A stretch of DNA of 64,000 nucleotides, taken from SHLQ01 sp033344795 (GTDB lineage: Bacteria; Actinomycetota; Acidimicrobiia; Acidimicrobiales; SHLQ01). Below the pieces are notes generated by a model, which saw only the letters and a list, made by a program, of their open reading frames with translations, had not been told where the DNA came from and made no database searches. Location: positions 2,294,001 to 2,358,000 of the forward strand of contig JAWPMS010000001.1 of NCBI GenBank assembly GCA_033344795.1. Reading direction: 5' to 3'. This document shows positions 16,356 through 25,260 of the stretch, piece after piece. The position numbers and the translations under genes were made by a program. Position 1 is the first letter of the stretch; each line of letters starts with the position of its first letter.

Positions 16356-17270
16356 GTAGTGCGCGAAACGATCGGCTTCATTGGACTCGGCAACATGGGT
16401 GGCCCCATGGCCACCCGATTGGCGCAGGCTGGGTACGAGGTTGTCGCGTACGACATCAATCAGGCCGCGCTCGACGCTGTCGTTGCCGCCGGCTGTATCG
16501 CCGGTGCGGACGCAAACGAATGTGCTCGGCGCTCCGACCTGCTGCTCACATCACTACCGCGTCCGGACCATGTACAAGCGGTGATGGTCGACGGCGGAGC
16601 ACTCGCGGCATTGTCCCCTGGCGATATTTGGGTCGACCTCACAACCAACCGCAAGGACTTCGTCATCGAGCTCGCCGCATTGGCCCCCGATGGGGTGAAC
16701 GTCGTCGACTCGCCGGTGACTGGAGCGGTCGACGGGGCGCGAAATGGCAAGCTGACTCTCTTCGCCGGTGGTGACGCTGACGACCTCGAACGCGTCGTAC
16801 CGGTCCTCGAGCACCTCGGGCGTGCGATCAAGTGCGGACCTCTCGGGACGGGAAACGTCACCAAACTCGTCACCAATCAACTCTGGTTCATCGCTGCTGC
16901 GTCGATCGGTGAAGGTTTTGCCCTCGGCATGGCCAACGGAGTCGAGCTCGATGTGCTGTGGGATGCGATCAAGGATTCGGTTGGCGACAGTTTTGTCGCT
17001 CGTCACGATGCGCCATCGATCTTTGCCGGTCACTACGACCCGAGCTTCACCCTCGACCTGTGCATGAAGGACCTCGGCCTCACGATGGAGCTTGCCGAGC
17101 GTGTGGGAACCGACCTCCCCATGACGGTTCGTGCGCAGGAGACCTTTCAGCGCGCGACGGAAAGGTACGGACCGGACGTTGGTGAGCTACACGTCGCCAA
17201 ACGAATCGAAGATGACGCACAACTCTCGTTTCGCCTGGACGGCGACTGGGTTCCGCACTGGGAGGCCTGA
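16344..17270 (+). CDS. NAD(P)-dependent beta-hydroxyacid dehydrogenase (3-hydroxyisobutyrate dehydrogenase family)
   Basis: A 308-residue oxidoreductase. The dinucleotide-binding GFIGLGNMGGPMATRL is at residues 11-26, the substrate motif DSPVTGAVDGARNGKLTLF near residue 121, and the catalytic lysine region GNVTKLVTNQLW near residue 170. Members oxidise 3-hydroxyisobutyrate, tartronate semialdehyde, succinic semialdehyde or similar; which one is unclear. The first residues, MNEEVVRET, come from the 16-bp repeat. The oxygenase gene begins 3 bases after its stop, so the two likely form an operon opposite the LysR gene. Confidence 0.9.
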   Translation: MNEEVVRETIGFIGLGNMGGPMATRLAQAGYEVVAYDINQAALDAVVAAGCIAGADANECARRSDLLLTSLPRPDHVQAVMVDGGALAALSPGDIWVDLTTNRKDFVIELAALAPDGVNVVDSPVTGAVDGARNGKLTLFAGGDADDLERVVPVLEHLGRAIKCGPLGTGNVTKLVTNQLWFIAAASIGEGFALGMANGVELDVLWDAIKDSVGDSFVARHDAPSIFAGHYDPSFTLDLCMKDLGLTMELAERVGTDLPMTVRAQETFQRATERYGPDVGELHVAKRIEDDAQLSFRLDGDWVPHWEA

Positions 17271-17273
17271 GCA

Positions 17274-18137
17274 TTGCATGACACCAACCTCGGTTCCGTG
17301 ATCGACCTCGATCGATACCCGATCGATCAACCCGACTCGGCGGGCTACCGCGCTGCGGTCGACAGCGCTCGTCTCGGGCTTCGTGCCACCGGCTGCGCGA
17401 TTGTGCGTGACCTGGTTCGGCCCGAGGCACTCGCTCAGCTCGGCAAGGAGATCTGGGATCGAAAGCACACGACCCATTTCTCGACCCAGGTGATCAATCC
17501 CTACTTCCACTTTCACCACCATGACGAGTGGCCTGACCGTCATCCGATGAACACCTTTCTCGAGCGATCGAGTGGTTTCATCCCCGGCGATGCATGGGAG
17601 GAGACCACCGCCATGCGTGGCATGTTCGAGCACCCCGACCTCGCGCGTTTCCTCGCGGACTGCCTCGAAATCCAACAGCTCTACCCGTACGCGGATCCGC
17701 TTGCCGGGCTGACCGCGAACATCCTCGACCCCGGTCAGCAGTTCACTTGGCACTTCGACACGAACGAGTTTGCGGTGACCGTCTTGGTCGAGGAAGCCGA
17801 CGAGGGCGGGCTCTTCGAATATGTGCCGAACATTCGCAGCGACGGGGATGAAGGATTCGAGCACATCCAACACGTGCTCGAGGGCGGTCGGGATGGCGTG
17901 CATACGTTGGACCTGCGCCCCGGCGACATGCAGATCTTTCGGGGGCGATACTCACTGCATTCGGTAAGCCGCGTCGCGATTGACTCAGCACCTCGTCACG
18001 CCGCGATATTTGCGTACACGGAGAAACCTGGGGTGATCGGGCGGCTCGAGCGCACGCAGCAGCTTTTTGGTCGTGTGCTCCAGGCTCATGTCGATGCTGA
18101 AGAGCAACGGGTGCGAAGCGACGCGCTCATCGACTGA
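17274..18137 (+). CDS. BesD/HalD-like Fe(II)/2-oxoglutarate oxygenase (HxD-type)
   Basis: A 287-residue protein resembling the HalD/BesD branch of 2-oxoglutarate/Fe(II) enzymes, which act on free amino acids. Iron ligands would be His and Asp in TWHFDTNEFAVTVLVEE near residue 160 and a distal His in RYSLHSVSRV near residue 224, with the Arg of that motif for 2-oxoglutarate. BesD-type halogenases have Gly in place of the Asp to make room for chloride; the Asp here argues for a hydroxylase. GGLFEYVPNIRS is another family-like stretch. Begins 3 bases after the dehydrogenase, suggesting sequential hydroxylation and oxidation of one substrate (inference). Confidence 0.78.
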   Translation: MHDTNLGSVIDLDRYPIDQPDSAGYRAAVDSARLGLRATGCAIVRDLVRPEALAQLGKEIWDRKHTTHFSTQVINPYFHFHHHDEWPDRHPMNTFLERSSGFIPGDAWEETTAMRGMFEHPDLARFLADCLEIQQLYPYADPLAGLTANILDPGQQFTWHFDTNEFAVTVLVEEADEGGLFEYVPNIRSDGDEGFEHIQHVLEGGRDGVHTLDLRPGDMQIFRGRYSLHSVSRVAIDSAPRHAAIFAYTEKPGVIGRLERTQQLFGRVLQAHVDAEEQRVRSDALID

Positions 18138-18138
18138 G

Positions 18139-18456
18139 TTACGTCAGGCCCAACAGCGCACCGATCCAGTACATGGGAAATCCGATGGCAAGAGCGAGGC
18201 CAACGTTGCCGGTGTGTCTGACGATGGCGAACGCGCTGCCGACGACGACCAATTCAACGATGCCGGGCAGCCGTGCCCCATGAGGCCCGATCAATAACGC
18301 GCTCGACACGATCGCCGCCAAGACGGCGGGTGCGATGAGTCCGATGCGGGACTCGATCGATGATGACGAGAGAAGGTGATCGCCCAGGAGGATCGGAGCG
18401 ATACGAATCGCGTATGTCCCGATACCGGCAAGGGCGAAGGTGGCGAAGATGATCAT
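18139..18456 (-). CDS. azlD: AzlD-family branched-chain amino acid transport subunit
   Basis: Small membrane protein of 105 residues with four hydrophobic segments, the size and pattern of AzlD. GIGTYAIRIAPILLGD near residue 12 matches the family's N-terminus (the 'RxxPxxL' region). Its ATG overlaps the azlC stop by 4 bases, and it lies 1 base from the convergent oxygenase stop. AzlC and AzlD together form an amino-acid exporter. Confidence 0.9.
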   Translation of the reverse strand: MIIFATFALAGIGTYAIRIAPILLGDHLLSSSSIESRIGLIAPAVLAAIVSSALLIGPHGARLPGIVELVVVGSAFAIVRHTGNVGLALAIGFPMYWIGALLGLT

Positions 18457-19199
18457 GACGTCCTTTCAATGTCCAGGTTCGTCGTGGCGATCGGCTTCGA
18501 TCCGACGACGATCCCGGCGACGACGGCGACCGGTAGCGCGAGCGCTCCGAAGAATCCCGATGCAACGACCACAACGCAGCCCGAAACGCACGCCGTGATG
18601 AGGGCTGAGCGCTCCTTGGTGGATTTCGCAAGCATTCCGGCAAAGGCCAGTGGTGCAGCGAGATGTAAGCCGAGCGTCGGCGGTAGGTTCCCGCCGAACT
18701 GGAAGCCGATGAGCTGGCACGTGGCGAAACAAAGAACCAACCCAGCTGTCACGGTCCCGTAGTACCGGACTCGCCAGTCCACATCGGCCTGTTCGCTGAA
18801 CCGCTCCTGGCAGAGCAGGAACGTCTGGTCGACGAGCGGAATGGCGAGCAGAAGGCTCTTCCACCTCGGAACTCCGACGAACCACCGGGCCAGCCCTGCT
18901 CCGTAGAAGGCGAATCGTGCATTCACCAAAAGAACGATCAGGACGGTGATCAGGATGCCGTTGCCCGTGCGCGTCGATTCGACTCCGGCGAGTTGAGCCG
19001 AACCAGCGAAGATCGCAAAGACGGGAAACATGGCCTCAGCAAACGAGAAGCCTGCGGCTGCACTCGCCGCTCCAATCGCAAGCGAAAACGGCACGAGTGC
19101 CAACAGGAACGGACTCATGTCCCGCAACGCCTCGGTCACCGGTTGGGGGAGCTCGCCAACCCGGGCATCGCCTACGCTCACACGATCGACGATGCTCAT
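18453..19199 (-). CDS. azlC: AzlC-family branched-chain amino acid exporter
   Basis: Membrane protein of 248 residues. FLLALVPFSLAIGAASAAAG, FPVFAIFAGSAQLAGVE and NARFAFYGAGLARWFVGVP are typical AzlC (YgaZ) segments. The ATG at 19197-19199 overlaps the PIG-L gene's stop as ATGA and is preferred to an in-frame start at 19331 inside that gene. Works with AzlD. Its position beside an oxygenase resembling amino-acid hydroxylases hints at export of modified amino acids, but that is speculation. Confidence 0.92.
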   Translation of the reverse strand: MSIVDRVSVGDARVGELPQPVTEALRDMSPFLLALVPFSLAIGAASAAAGFSFAEAMFPVFAIFAGSAQLAGVESTRTGNGILITVLIVLLVNARFAFYGAGLARWFVGVPRWKSLLLAIPLVDQTFLLCQERFSEQADVDWRVRYYGTVTAGLVLCFATCQLIGFQFGGNLPPTLGLHLAAPLAFAGMLAKSTKERSALITACVSGCVVVVASGFFGALALPVAVVAGIVVGSKPIATTNLDIERTS

Positions 19200-20020
19200 A
19201 CGGCGGCCATCAAGTCGTCGCCCGACAGGCCTCGCCATGGCTGGTGGCACCAGTTGGCAATGGCGCTGGTGGGGTCGACCGCGAACAGCTCGACGTGGCT
19301 TGGGAGTCGAAACGTCTCCTGCGCAATCCAACGCATGTATGCCGCTTCGCCGAACGCTTCAGCAAGTCCCTCGGTCTGGCTTGCGTGACGTGCGAGAACT
19401 GCACGTTTTCGATCCAGCTCCACGCCATCGAGGTCGATGACGAACTCGATCTCATCGGCGCTCACCCCTGTCGGTTCTTCGGTCATCCAGACGCCGAAGC
19501 TGTCGTGCAGTTCTCGCCAATCGCTGAGCCAGCCATCGGTCTTGGCCGCGTACCAGAGCTGCCCGATGGGGGAGTGAAGCCAGGCCGCCGTAGTGAGCTC
19601 GTACGCCGCGACATGATCTTCGTGGCCGGTGATTCCGTCCGGCCCAAAGGTGGTGATCACGTCGGGGCGAACATCGCAGATGGCCGACTCGATTTCAGCA
19701 CACAATGTTTGTGCTGGGAGATTGGCGAGATTGCCGTCGCCGTGGCCAAGGAACCGAAGGTCGAAGACGCCGATCTCGGCCATTGCCAAGCGCATTTCGT
19801 GGCGTCGATGCGCCGCCCGGTCGCTCGTCGACCGAGGATCGTCGTCGGGGAAACCAGCTTCGCCGTCGGTTAGCACGACGAGCGTCACGGTTCCTCCGGC
19901 GTCGACGGTTCGTGCCATGAGCCCTGCAGCGAGATATGCCTCGTCGTCGGGGTGGGACCAGACGCCGAGCAGTCGGCGAGGGATTGGGTTTGAAGGGTTT
20001 GAGCGATGTGTGTTGTTCAT
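19196..20020 (-). CDS. PIG-L (LmbE-like) deacetylase
   Basis: Zinc-dependent N-acetylglucosaminyl deacetylase family, about 274 residues. The metal motif WSHPDDEAYLAAGLMA is near residue 20 and ITGHEDHVA near residue 140 supplies the third ligand. MshB and Mca of mycothiol metabolism belong to this family, but assignment to either needs a tree. The ATG at 20018-20020 follows GGTGGAGAC and is preferred to the ATG at 20041. Overlaps azlC by 4 bases. Confidence 0.88.
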   Translation of the reverse strand: MNNTHRSNPSNPIPRRLLGVWSHPDDEAYLAAGLMARTVDAGGTVTLVVLTDGEAGFPDDDPRSTSDRAAHRRHEMRLAMAEIGVFDLRFLGHGDGNLANLPAQTLCAEIESAICDVRPDVITTFGPDGITGHEDHVAAYELTTAAWLHSPIGQLWYAAKTDGWLSDWRELHDSFGVWMTEEPTGVSADEIEFVIDLDGVELDRKRAVLARHASQTEGLAEAFGEAAYMRWIAQETFRLPSHVELFAVDPTSAIANWCHQPWRGLSGDDLMAAV

Positions 20021-20138
20021 GTCTCCACCTTGAAGATTCACCGCACTCCAAGCTTGAAGATCATGAGGAGGGTTTGTGGAGATCTCGGAATCACAACCGC
20101 CACCCCAGGGATGGGCGCTGCCGACTACCGTTCAGACC

Positions 20139-20744
20139 ATGGTGCAGATTCGAGTCGCCGGGTCCGGGCAAGCAAGCAGCGCGCCAGACGAAGCGGCCTT
20201 TCAGTTTCGCTGTCAGGGTTTCGCCCCCGATGCTTCAGAGTCACTCTCACAAGCGACCTTGGCGGCTGAGGCCGTGCTTGGGCTGCTTGACGAACTCGGC
20301 GTCCCACCTGAGTTGCGGGGTCTGCAGCGTGCCCGCGTGCATCCGCGCACGCGTTGGGATGGGGATCGAGAGGTTCGAGATGGCTGGGACGCACGAGCGA
20401 CCGTCGAATGCACGCTCTCTGACGCAACCGCAGCGTTTGAGTTGCTCGAGCAAGCGACCACGATTGACCGGGTCTCGATCCATGGTCCAGAGTGGCAGGT
20501 TCGTCCGTCGAACCCCGCTCACGACGCGGCACGGCAACTTGCGGTTGCCGATGGACGCATGAAGGCCGAGAGCTATGCGAATGCGGCGGGGTTGACGCTT
20601 GGCGACCTGCAAGAGCTCGTGGAAGGTGGCGCACAGCATGGCTCCCCGATGATGCGCAGCATGGGAGCGAGTGAGGCGACCTCGCTCGAAGCGTCCGACC
20701 AGATCGTTCATGCATCCGTCACTCTTGTCTTCGAGGCGACCTGA
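20139..20744 (+). CDS. SIMPL-domain (DUF541) protein
   Basis: About 201 residues, matching SIMPL/DUF541: VRIAGSG-like start (IRVAGSGQASSAPDEAAF), a middle strand VHPRTRWDGDREVRDGWDAR and the C-terminal SDQIVHASVTLVFEAT. No signal peptide from this start. An ATG at 20076 would add 21 residues of weak quality. Known family members are linked to oxidative stress or signalling, but the molecular role is not established. Divergent from the PIG-L gene. Confidence 0.82.
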   Translation: MVQIRVAGSGQASSAPDEAAFQFRCQGFAPDASESLSQATLAAEAVLGLLDELGVPPELRGLQRARVHPRTRWDGDREVRDGWDARATVECTLSDATAAFELLEQATTIDRVSIHGPEWQVRPSNPAHDAARQLAVADGRMKAESYANAAGLTLGDLQELVEGGAQHGSPMMRSMGASEATSLEASDQIVHASVTLVFEAT

Positions 20745-20756
20745 GCGCGGCCGAGA

Positions 20757-21644
20757 TCAGCTCGAAGCGTTGGACGAATCGAGCGGCTGATGAACGATCC
20801 AGACGTCGTCATTTAGCGGGATCGGAAGGCGAAGATCCTGGTTTTGCCCATCGGGCGGGTGTCGATAGATCCCATCGACAGTCCAACCGTCTCCGAAGAG
20901 CGCCTCGTGGAGGTCGGGATCTTCCTCGGCGGTCAACGTACGGAACTCGTCGACGCCACGACTGTTATTGGTCGACTGCCATCCCGTCACTTCGCAGGGA
21001 AGCTCGCTCAGGCAAAGCAGTGCTCCCGGCGCAGTCGCTGCGAACTGCCCATCCGAGAACGAAGCATCACCAGGCGGAAAGGTGAAGAACGCGATCGCTC
21101 GAGACGTCGCCTTCGGGATACTTCGACTCGAGCCATCAGGGGAGACCACGGTCCCCAGCTCGACAGCGAACGAGTCTCGACTTCGGGTCGAGGCGATGAT
21201 CACGTTGCTGATGGTGCCCGTGTCGAGGTCGACGACGGTCGGTCGCCCCAACGAATTGACGTACACGATCGTGGTATTCGTCAGTGTTTCGAAGACGGGT
21301 TCGCCCGCCCCGGGAATGATCGTGACGATTGGGCCGTGATCCTCCGGTGGTTCTGGCCATGGGACGATTTCATCAGCTTCGAGAGGTGCGAACTCGGGTC
21401 TCAGAGCTGACGTCGTCGTGGTGGCGGTCGGGGAAGCGTCGACCGTATCGCTCACCGGAGGCTCATCCTGTGTACGTCCGGTGATGCTCATCGCGACGAG
21501 AAGGAAGGCCGACAGCACCGCCAAAGTGGCAACCACCATGGTGGCTCGATTCGATCCCGTCGATGCGTTTTCGTCAGGGCCGGATGGCCGATCGGGCGTG
21601 AGGTCGAGGAACTGAATGGAAATCTGCTCCGTCTTCCGTTCCAT
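20757..21644 (-). CDS. Membrane-anchored hypothetical protein
   Basis: About 295 residues. A polar N-terminus of 37 residues is followed by one hydrophobic helix (TMVVATLAVLSAFLLVAMSI) and an extracellular region beginning with a Thr-rich linker. The outer part has short strand-rich stretches such as NTTIVYVNSLGRPTVVDLDTG that look propeller-like, and two cysteines near residue 215-222 that may pair. The ATG at 21642-21644 is chosen because upstream sequence is the divergent leuB promoter. No family recognised. Confidence 0.72.
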   Translation of the reverse strand: MERKTEQISIQFLDLTPDRPSGPDENASTGSNRATMVVATLAVLSAFLLVAMSITGRTQDEPPVSDTVDASPTATTTTSALRPEFAPLEADEIVPWPEPPEDHGPIVTIIPGAGEPVFETLTNTTIVYVNSLGRPTVVDLDTGTISNVIIASTRSRDSFAVELGTVVSPDGSSRSIPKATSRAIAFFTFPPGDASFSDGQFAATAPGALLCLSELPCEVTGWQSTNNSRGVDEFRTLTAEEDPDLHEALFGDGWTVDGIYRHPPDGQNQDLRLPIPLNDDVWIVHQPLDSSNASS

Positions 21645-21754
21645 GAAATCGACTGTAGTTGTCGGCGCGCGAATGGGACCTGCGCAACCAGCGCCGTAAA
21701 CTCTCGTGGTCGTTCGACGATGCACGTCGAAGCGCAACATGGAACAGGTAGGAC

Positions 21755-22726
21755 ATGGCTCACAAGGTTGGCATCATCGGCGGCGACGGAATTGGTCCGG
21801 AGGTCATCGCCCAGGGGATGCGGGTGATCGAGGCTGCTGGTGTCGAGTTGGAGACCGTCGACTACGACCTTGGGGGCGATCGCTACCTGAAGGATGGCGT
21901 AATCCTCACCGACGAGATTCTCGACGAGTGGCGCGAGTTGGACGCCCTGTATCTCGGCGCTGTTGGAACGCCTGCCGTTCCTCCGGGAGTCATCGAACGT
22001 GGCCTGCTGCTCCGCATGCGGTTCACGCTCGACCTGTACATCAACTATCGGCCATTCCTGGCACCCGATGGCAGCCATGAATTCGTGGTCATCCGAGAGA
22101 ACACCGAAGGTACCTATGCAGGCGAGGGCGGGTTTTTGCGAAAGAACACCCCGCACGAGGTCGCCACACAAGGTTCGGTCAACACCCGCCTGGGCGTCGA
22201 ACGCGCGATTCGGTACTCCTTCGAACTTGCGACCACGCGGCGAAATCACCTCACGCTGGTGCACAAGACGAACGTACTCACCTTTGCTGGCGACCTCTGG
22301 GAGCGCACGTTCAACGAGGTGGCGGCTGAGTATCCACAGGTCGAAACCGCGTACAACCACGTCGACGCCGCGTGCATCTACTTCGTGGAAGATCCGCAGC
22401 GTTACGACGTCATCGTGACCGACAATCTGTTCGGCGACATTCTCACCGATCTCGGCGGAGCGATCTCTGGGGGAGTGGGCCTTGCCTCATCGGCCAATCT
22501 CAACCCGGAGGGTGTTTCGATGTTCGAGCCCGTGCACGGCTCGGCTCCCGACATCGCTGGCCAAGGCATCGCCAACCCACTTGCGGCCATCATTTCCGGC
22601 GCGATGATGCTCGATCACCTCGGCGAGACCGAGGCCGCCAAGCGAATTCGCGACGCGGCTGACTTCGTGTCTGGCGATACCGGCACGACGGTCGAGATCG
22701 CTGACAAGGTCATCGCGAAGCTATGA
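21755..22726 (+). CDS. leuB: 3-isopropylmalate dehydrogenase
   Basis: Oxidative decarboxylation of 3-isopropylmalate in leucine synthesis; also able in some bacteria to act on beta-methylmalate. The 323-residue protein starts KVGIIGGDGIGPEV, has VIRENTEGTYAGEGG near residue 112, the metal-binding DNLFGDILTDLGGAISGG near residue 222 and FEPVHGSAPDIAGQGIANP near residue 256. Shorter than many LeuB proteins (about 350), as in the actinobacterial type. Stop overlaps the cimA start by 4 bases. Confidence 0.93.
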   Translation: MAHKVGIIGGDGIGPEVIAQGMRVIEAAGVELETVDYDLGGDRYLKDGVILTDEILDEWRELDALYLGAVGTPAVPPGVIERGLLLRMRFTLDLYINYRPFLAPDGSHEFVVIRENTEGTYAGEGGFLRKNTPHEVATQGSVNTRLGVERAIRYSFELATTRRNHLTLVHKTNVLTFAGDLWERTFNEVAAEYPQVETAYNHVDAACIYFVEDPQRYDVIVTDNLFGDILTDLGGAISGGVGLASSANLNPEGVSMFEPVHGSAPDIAGQGIANPLAAIISGAMMLDHLGETEAAKRIRDAADFVSGDTGTTVEIADKVIAKL

Positions 22727-24381
22727 GCGTCCAGGGTGACCTTTCCGGAATCGAACGCACGTCGCGTCAACCCGGTCGCGTCGAGATCTATGACACGACG
22801 TTGCGTGACGGCAGTCAGCTCGAGGGCATCTCGCTGACGGTCGAGGACAAGCTCAAGATTGCGCGCCAGCTGGACCGTCTCGGCGTCACCTACATCGAGG
22901 GTGGGTGGCCCGGAGCCAATCCAAAGGACATCGAATTCTTCACCCGGGCCACGACCGAGCTCGAACTGTCGACGGCGAGGATGGTTGCGTTCGGCTCGAC
23001 CCGCCGGGCGAAAGGCAAGTCTGATACCGACCCAACCCTTGCGAATCTCTTGAGCGCGGGAACCGACACGGTGTGCATCGTGGGCAAGACCTGGGATTAT
23101 CACGTCGAGGGCGCCCTGCAAACGACGCTGGAAGAAGGTGTCGCGATGGTTGCCGACTCGATCACCTTTTTGAAAGGTGAGGGTCGAGAGGTGTTCTTCG
23201 ACGCCGAGCACTTCTTCGACGGATATCGACGCAACCCCGAGTTCAGCCTCGCAGTGCTCGAGGCCGCCGCCGTCGCCGGGGCCGACTGTCTCGTGCTCTG
23301 CGACACGAACGGTGGGTCTCTGCCCACCGACGTCGAACGTATGGTTTCAGAGGTGTATGACCATCTCGGTGGTCCTGATGGAACAAGCGCGATCGGCGTG
23401 CACCTGCACAACGACACCGGGTGCGGAGTCGCGAACGCTCTGGCCGGAGTGCGCGGCGGAGCGTCCCAGGTGCAGGGCACGATCAACGGGTACGGCGAAC
23501 GCGTCGGCAATTGTGACCTGGTTCCGGTCATCGCCAATCTCAGCTTGAAAATGGGTGTCGAGACAATCGGCGAAGACAATATGAAACACTTGACGAGCGT
23601 CGCGCACAGCGTCGCGGATCTGGTGAACTTTGCCGCCGACCCGCAACAGCCATATGTCGGCGCGACCGCGTTCGCGCACAAGGCGGGCCTGCACACCTCG
23701 GCAATCGCCCGCCGTCCTGATGCCTATGAACACATCGACCCTGCCTCGGTCGGCAACGGCACGCGCTTCCTTGTTTCCGACATGGCCGGACGGTCGACGC
23801 TCGCCTTGAAGGCCGAGTCTCTCGGTATCGACGTCGACGGGAAGGTCCTCGGTGACATCACCGAGACGTTGAAGAAACTCGAATACGACGGCTACCACTT
23901 CGAGGCGGCGGACGCGTCGCTCGAGTTGCTGATGCGATCAGCGACGGGTTGGGAGCAAGACTGGTTTCGACTCGAGTCGTTCCGGGTGAACCTCGATCAC
24001 CGTTCTGGCGCTGGGGCACGAGCGTGGACCGAAAAGGCGGTCGAGGTCGAAACCGAAGCGACCGTCAAGGTGTGGGTCGGCGATGAACGCATCGTTGCGA
24101 CAGGCGAGGGCAATGGGCCGGTGAACGCACTCGACGCCGCGCTTCGTTACGCGCTGCGCCGGCACTACGCAGATCCGCTGTCTCACATTTCGTTGACCGA
24201 CTACAAAGTCCGAGTGCTCGACACCGGGCGCGGTACAGGTGCCGTGACACGTGTTCTCCTCGAGTCGACGAATGGCGTCGAGACGTGGTCGACGATGGGC
24301 GTGTCGGAGAACATCATCGAGGCCAGCTGGCAAGCACTCGCAGACTCCATCGTCTACGGCTTGCTGCATCAACCCGCCTGA
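22723..24381 (+). CDS. cimA: Citramalate synthase
   Basis: Condenses pyruvate with acetyl-CoA to (R)-citramalate, the threonine-independent entry to isoleucine. The 552-residue protein has the HMGL-like TIM barrel with VEIYDTTLRDGSQLEGISL near residue 20, EGGWPGANPKD (the EGGWPG form typical of CimA rather than LeuA), and IGVHLHNDTGCGVANAL. A C-terminal regulatory LeuA dimer domain follows residue 400. Coupled to leuB (ATGA), so LeuB probably serves both the citramalate and leucine pathways. Confidence 0.92.
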   Translation: MSVQGDLSGIERTSRQPGRVEIYDTTLRDGSQLEGISLTVEDKLKIARQLDRLGVTYIEGGWPGANPKDIEFFTRATTELELSTARMVAFGSTRRAKGKSDTDPTLANLLSAGTDTVCIVGKTWDYHVEGALQTTLEEGVAMVADSITFLKGEGREVFFDAEHFFDGYRRNPEFSLAVLEAAAVAGADCLVLCDTNGGSLPTDVERMVSEVYDHLGGPDGTSAIGVHLHNDTGCGVANALAGVRGGASQVQGTINGYGERVGNCDLVPVIANLSLKMGVETIGEDNMKHLTSVAHSVADLVNFAADPQQPYVGATAFAHKAGLHTSAIARRPDAYEHIDPASVGNGTRFLVSDMAGRSTLALKAESLGIDVDGKVLGDITETLKKLEYDGYHFEAADASLELLMRSATGWEQDWFRLESFRVNLDHRSGAGARAWTEKAVEVETEATVKVWVGDERIVATGEGNGPVNALDAALRYALRRHYADPLSHISLTDYKVRVLDTGRGTGAVTRVLLESTNGVETWSTMGVSENIIEASWQALADSIVYGLLHQPA

Positions 24382-24412
24382 TCTCGACGGGACAGCCGAG
24401 CTGTCGGTCGCC

Positions 24413-25120
24413 TCAGCGCCGAGCCACCACTCCACCTCGTCCACCGTCGACGAACACGTCCTCGACGGTCGCGAACCCGCACTCGTAGAACAGATCCTTG
24501 AGCGCGGTCATGTTGGGGTGCCAATGGCCGGGTAGTCGCGCCGCACCGGTCGCGTCTGGTCCGCCGTATTGGGAGGTTCGCACGAAGCGGACGAGTGGCA
24601 GTTCGTTGTGACCGGGATGAATCGCGGTCTCGATCGCCGCGGTGCCTTTGCACACGGCGCCCACCTGCTCGACGGCCTTCTTCAGGTAGTTGCAGTGATA
24701 GAGGATGCCGATGCAGAAGACGAAGTCGAAGGTCCGTCCGAGTTTGGTGAGGTCGTAGATATCACATTGTTGAAACTCGACGTCTTGGTTTCGAACCTCG
24801 GCACAGAATCGAGCTTGATCGATGTAGCCCTGCTTCAAGTCGACGCCAAGCACCTCCGCAGCGCCCCGATCCTTCGCCTGAAAGGAGAAGTATCCGGCGT
24901 TGCAGCCGATGTCGAGAACGGACATCCCGGTCATGTCATCTGGGACCACCGATGCCATCTCGCTCCAACGCTTCTTGGGGTGGTCGATCTCCTCGCCCCA
25001 GACCCGCCGGGTCTTGGTTGACCGGCCATTCAACAAATCGATGTCCTGATACCAGCCCAAGTCATCATCGAGCTCTTGGATGCGTGCATCGATTGCTTCT
25101 GGCGTCCACGTGCTGCTCAC
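24413..25120 (-). CDS. SAM-dependent methyltransferase (DUF1698/CmoB-like)
   Basis: Class I methyltransferase of about 235 residues. The SAM-binding motif VLDIGCNAGYFSFQAKDRGA is near residue 70; FDFVFCIGILYHCNYLKKAV is motif IV/V, in the style of CmoB/DUF1698 enzymes. The GTG at 25118-25120 is preferred because GAGGGAGC precedes it by 6 bases; a GTG at 25225 would add 35 poorly structured residues. Acceptor unknown. Convergent with cimA. Confidence 0.85.
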   Translation of the reverse strand: MSSTWTPEAIDARIQELDDDLGWYQDIDLLNGRSTKTRRVWGEEIDHPKKRWSEMASVVPDDMTGMSVLDIGCNAGYFSFQAKDRGAAEVLGVDLKQGYIDQARFCAEVRNQDVEFQQCDIYDLTKLGRTFDFVFCIGILYHCNYLKKAVEQVGAVCKGTAAIETAIHPGHNELPLVRFVRTSQYGGPDATGAARLPGHWHPNMTALKDLFYECGFATVEDVFVDGGRGGVVARR

Positions 25121-25260
25121 TTCAGCTCCCTCGATCAGGTCCCTCTCTACATGGGGACCCCCATGAATAGCATGCCGCGTATTTCGTGTGACGGTTCTTC
25201 GGAGATTGGCGCTCGCCACCACCACGACATGCTCGCGCTGAGCGCCTAGCCTGGACGACT

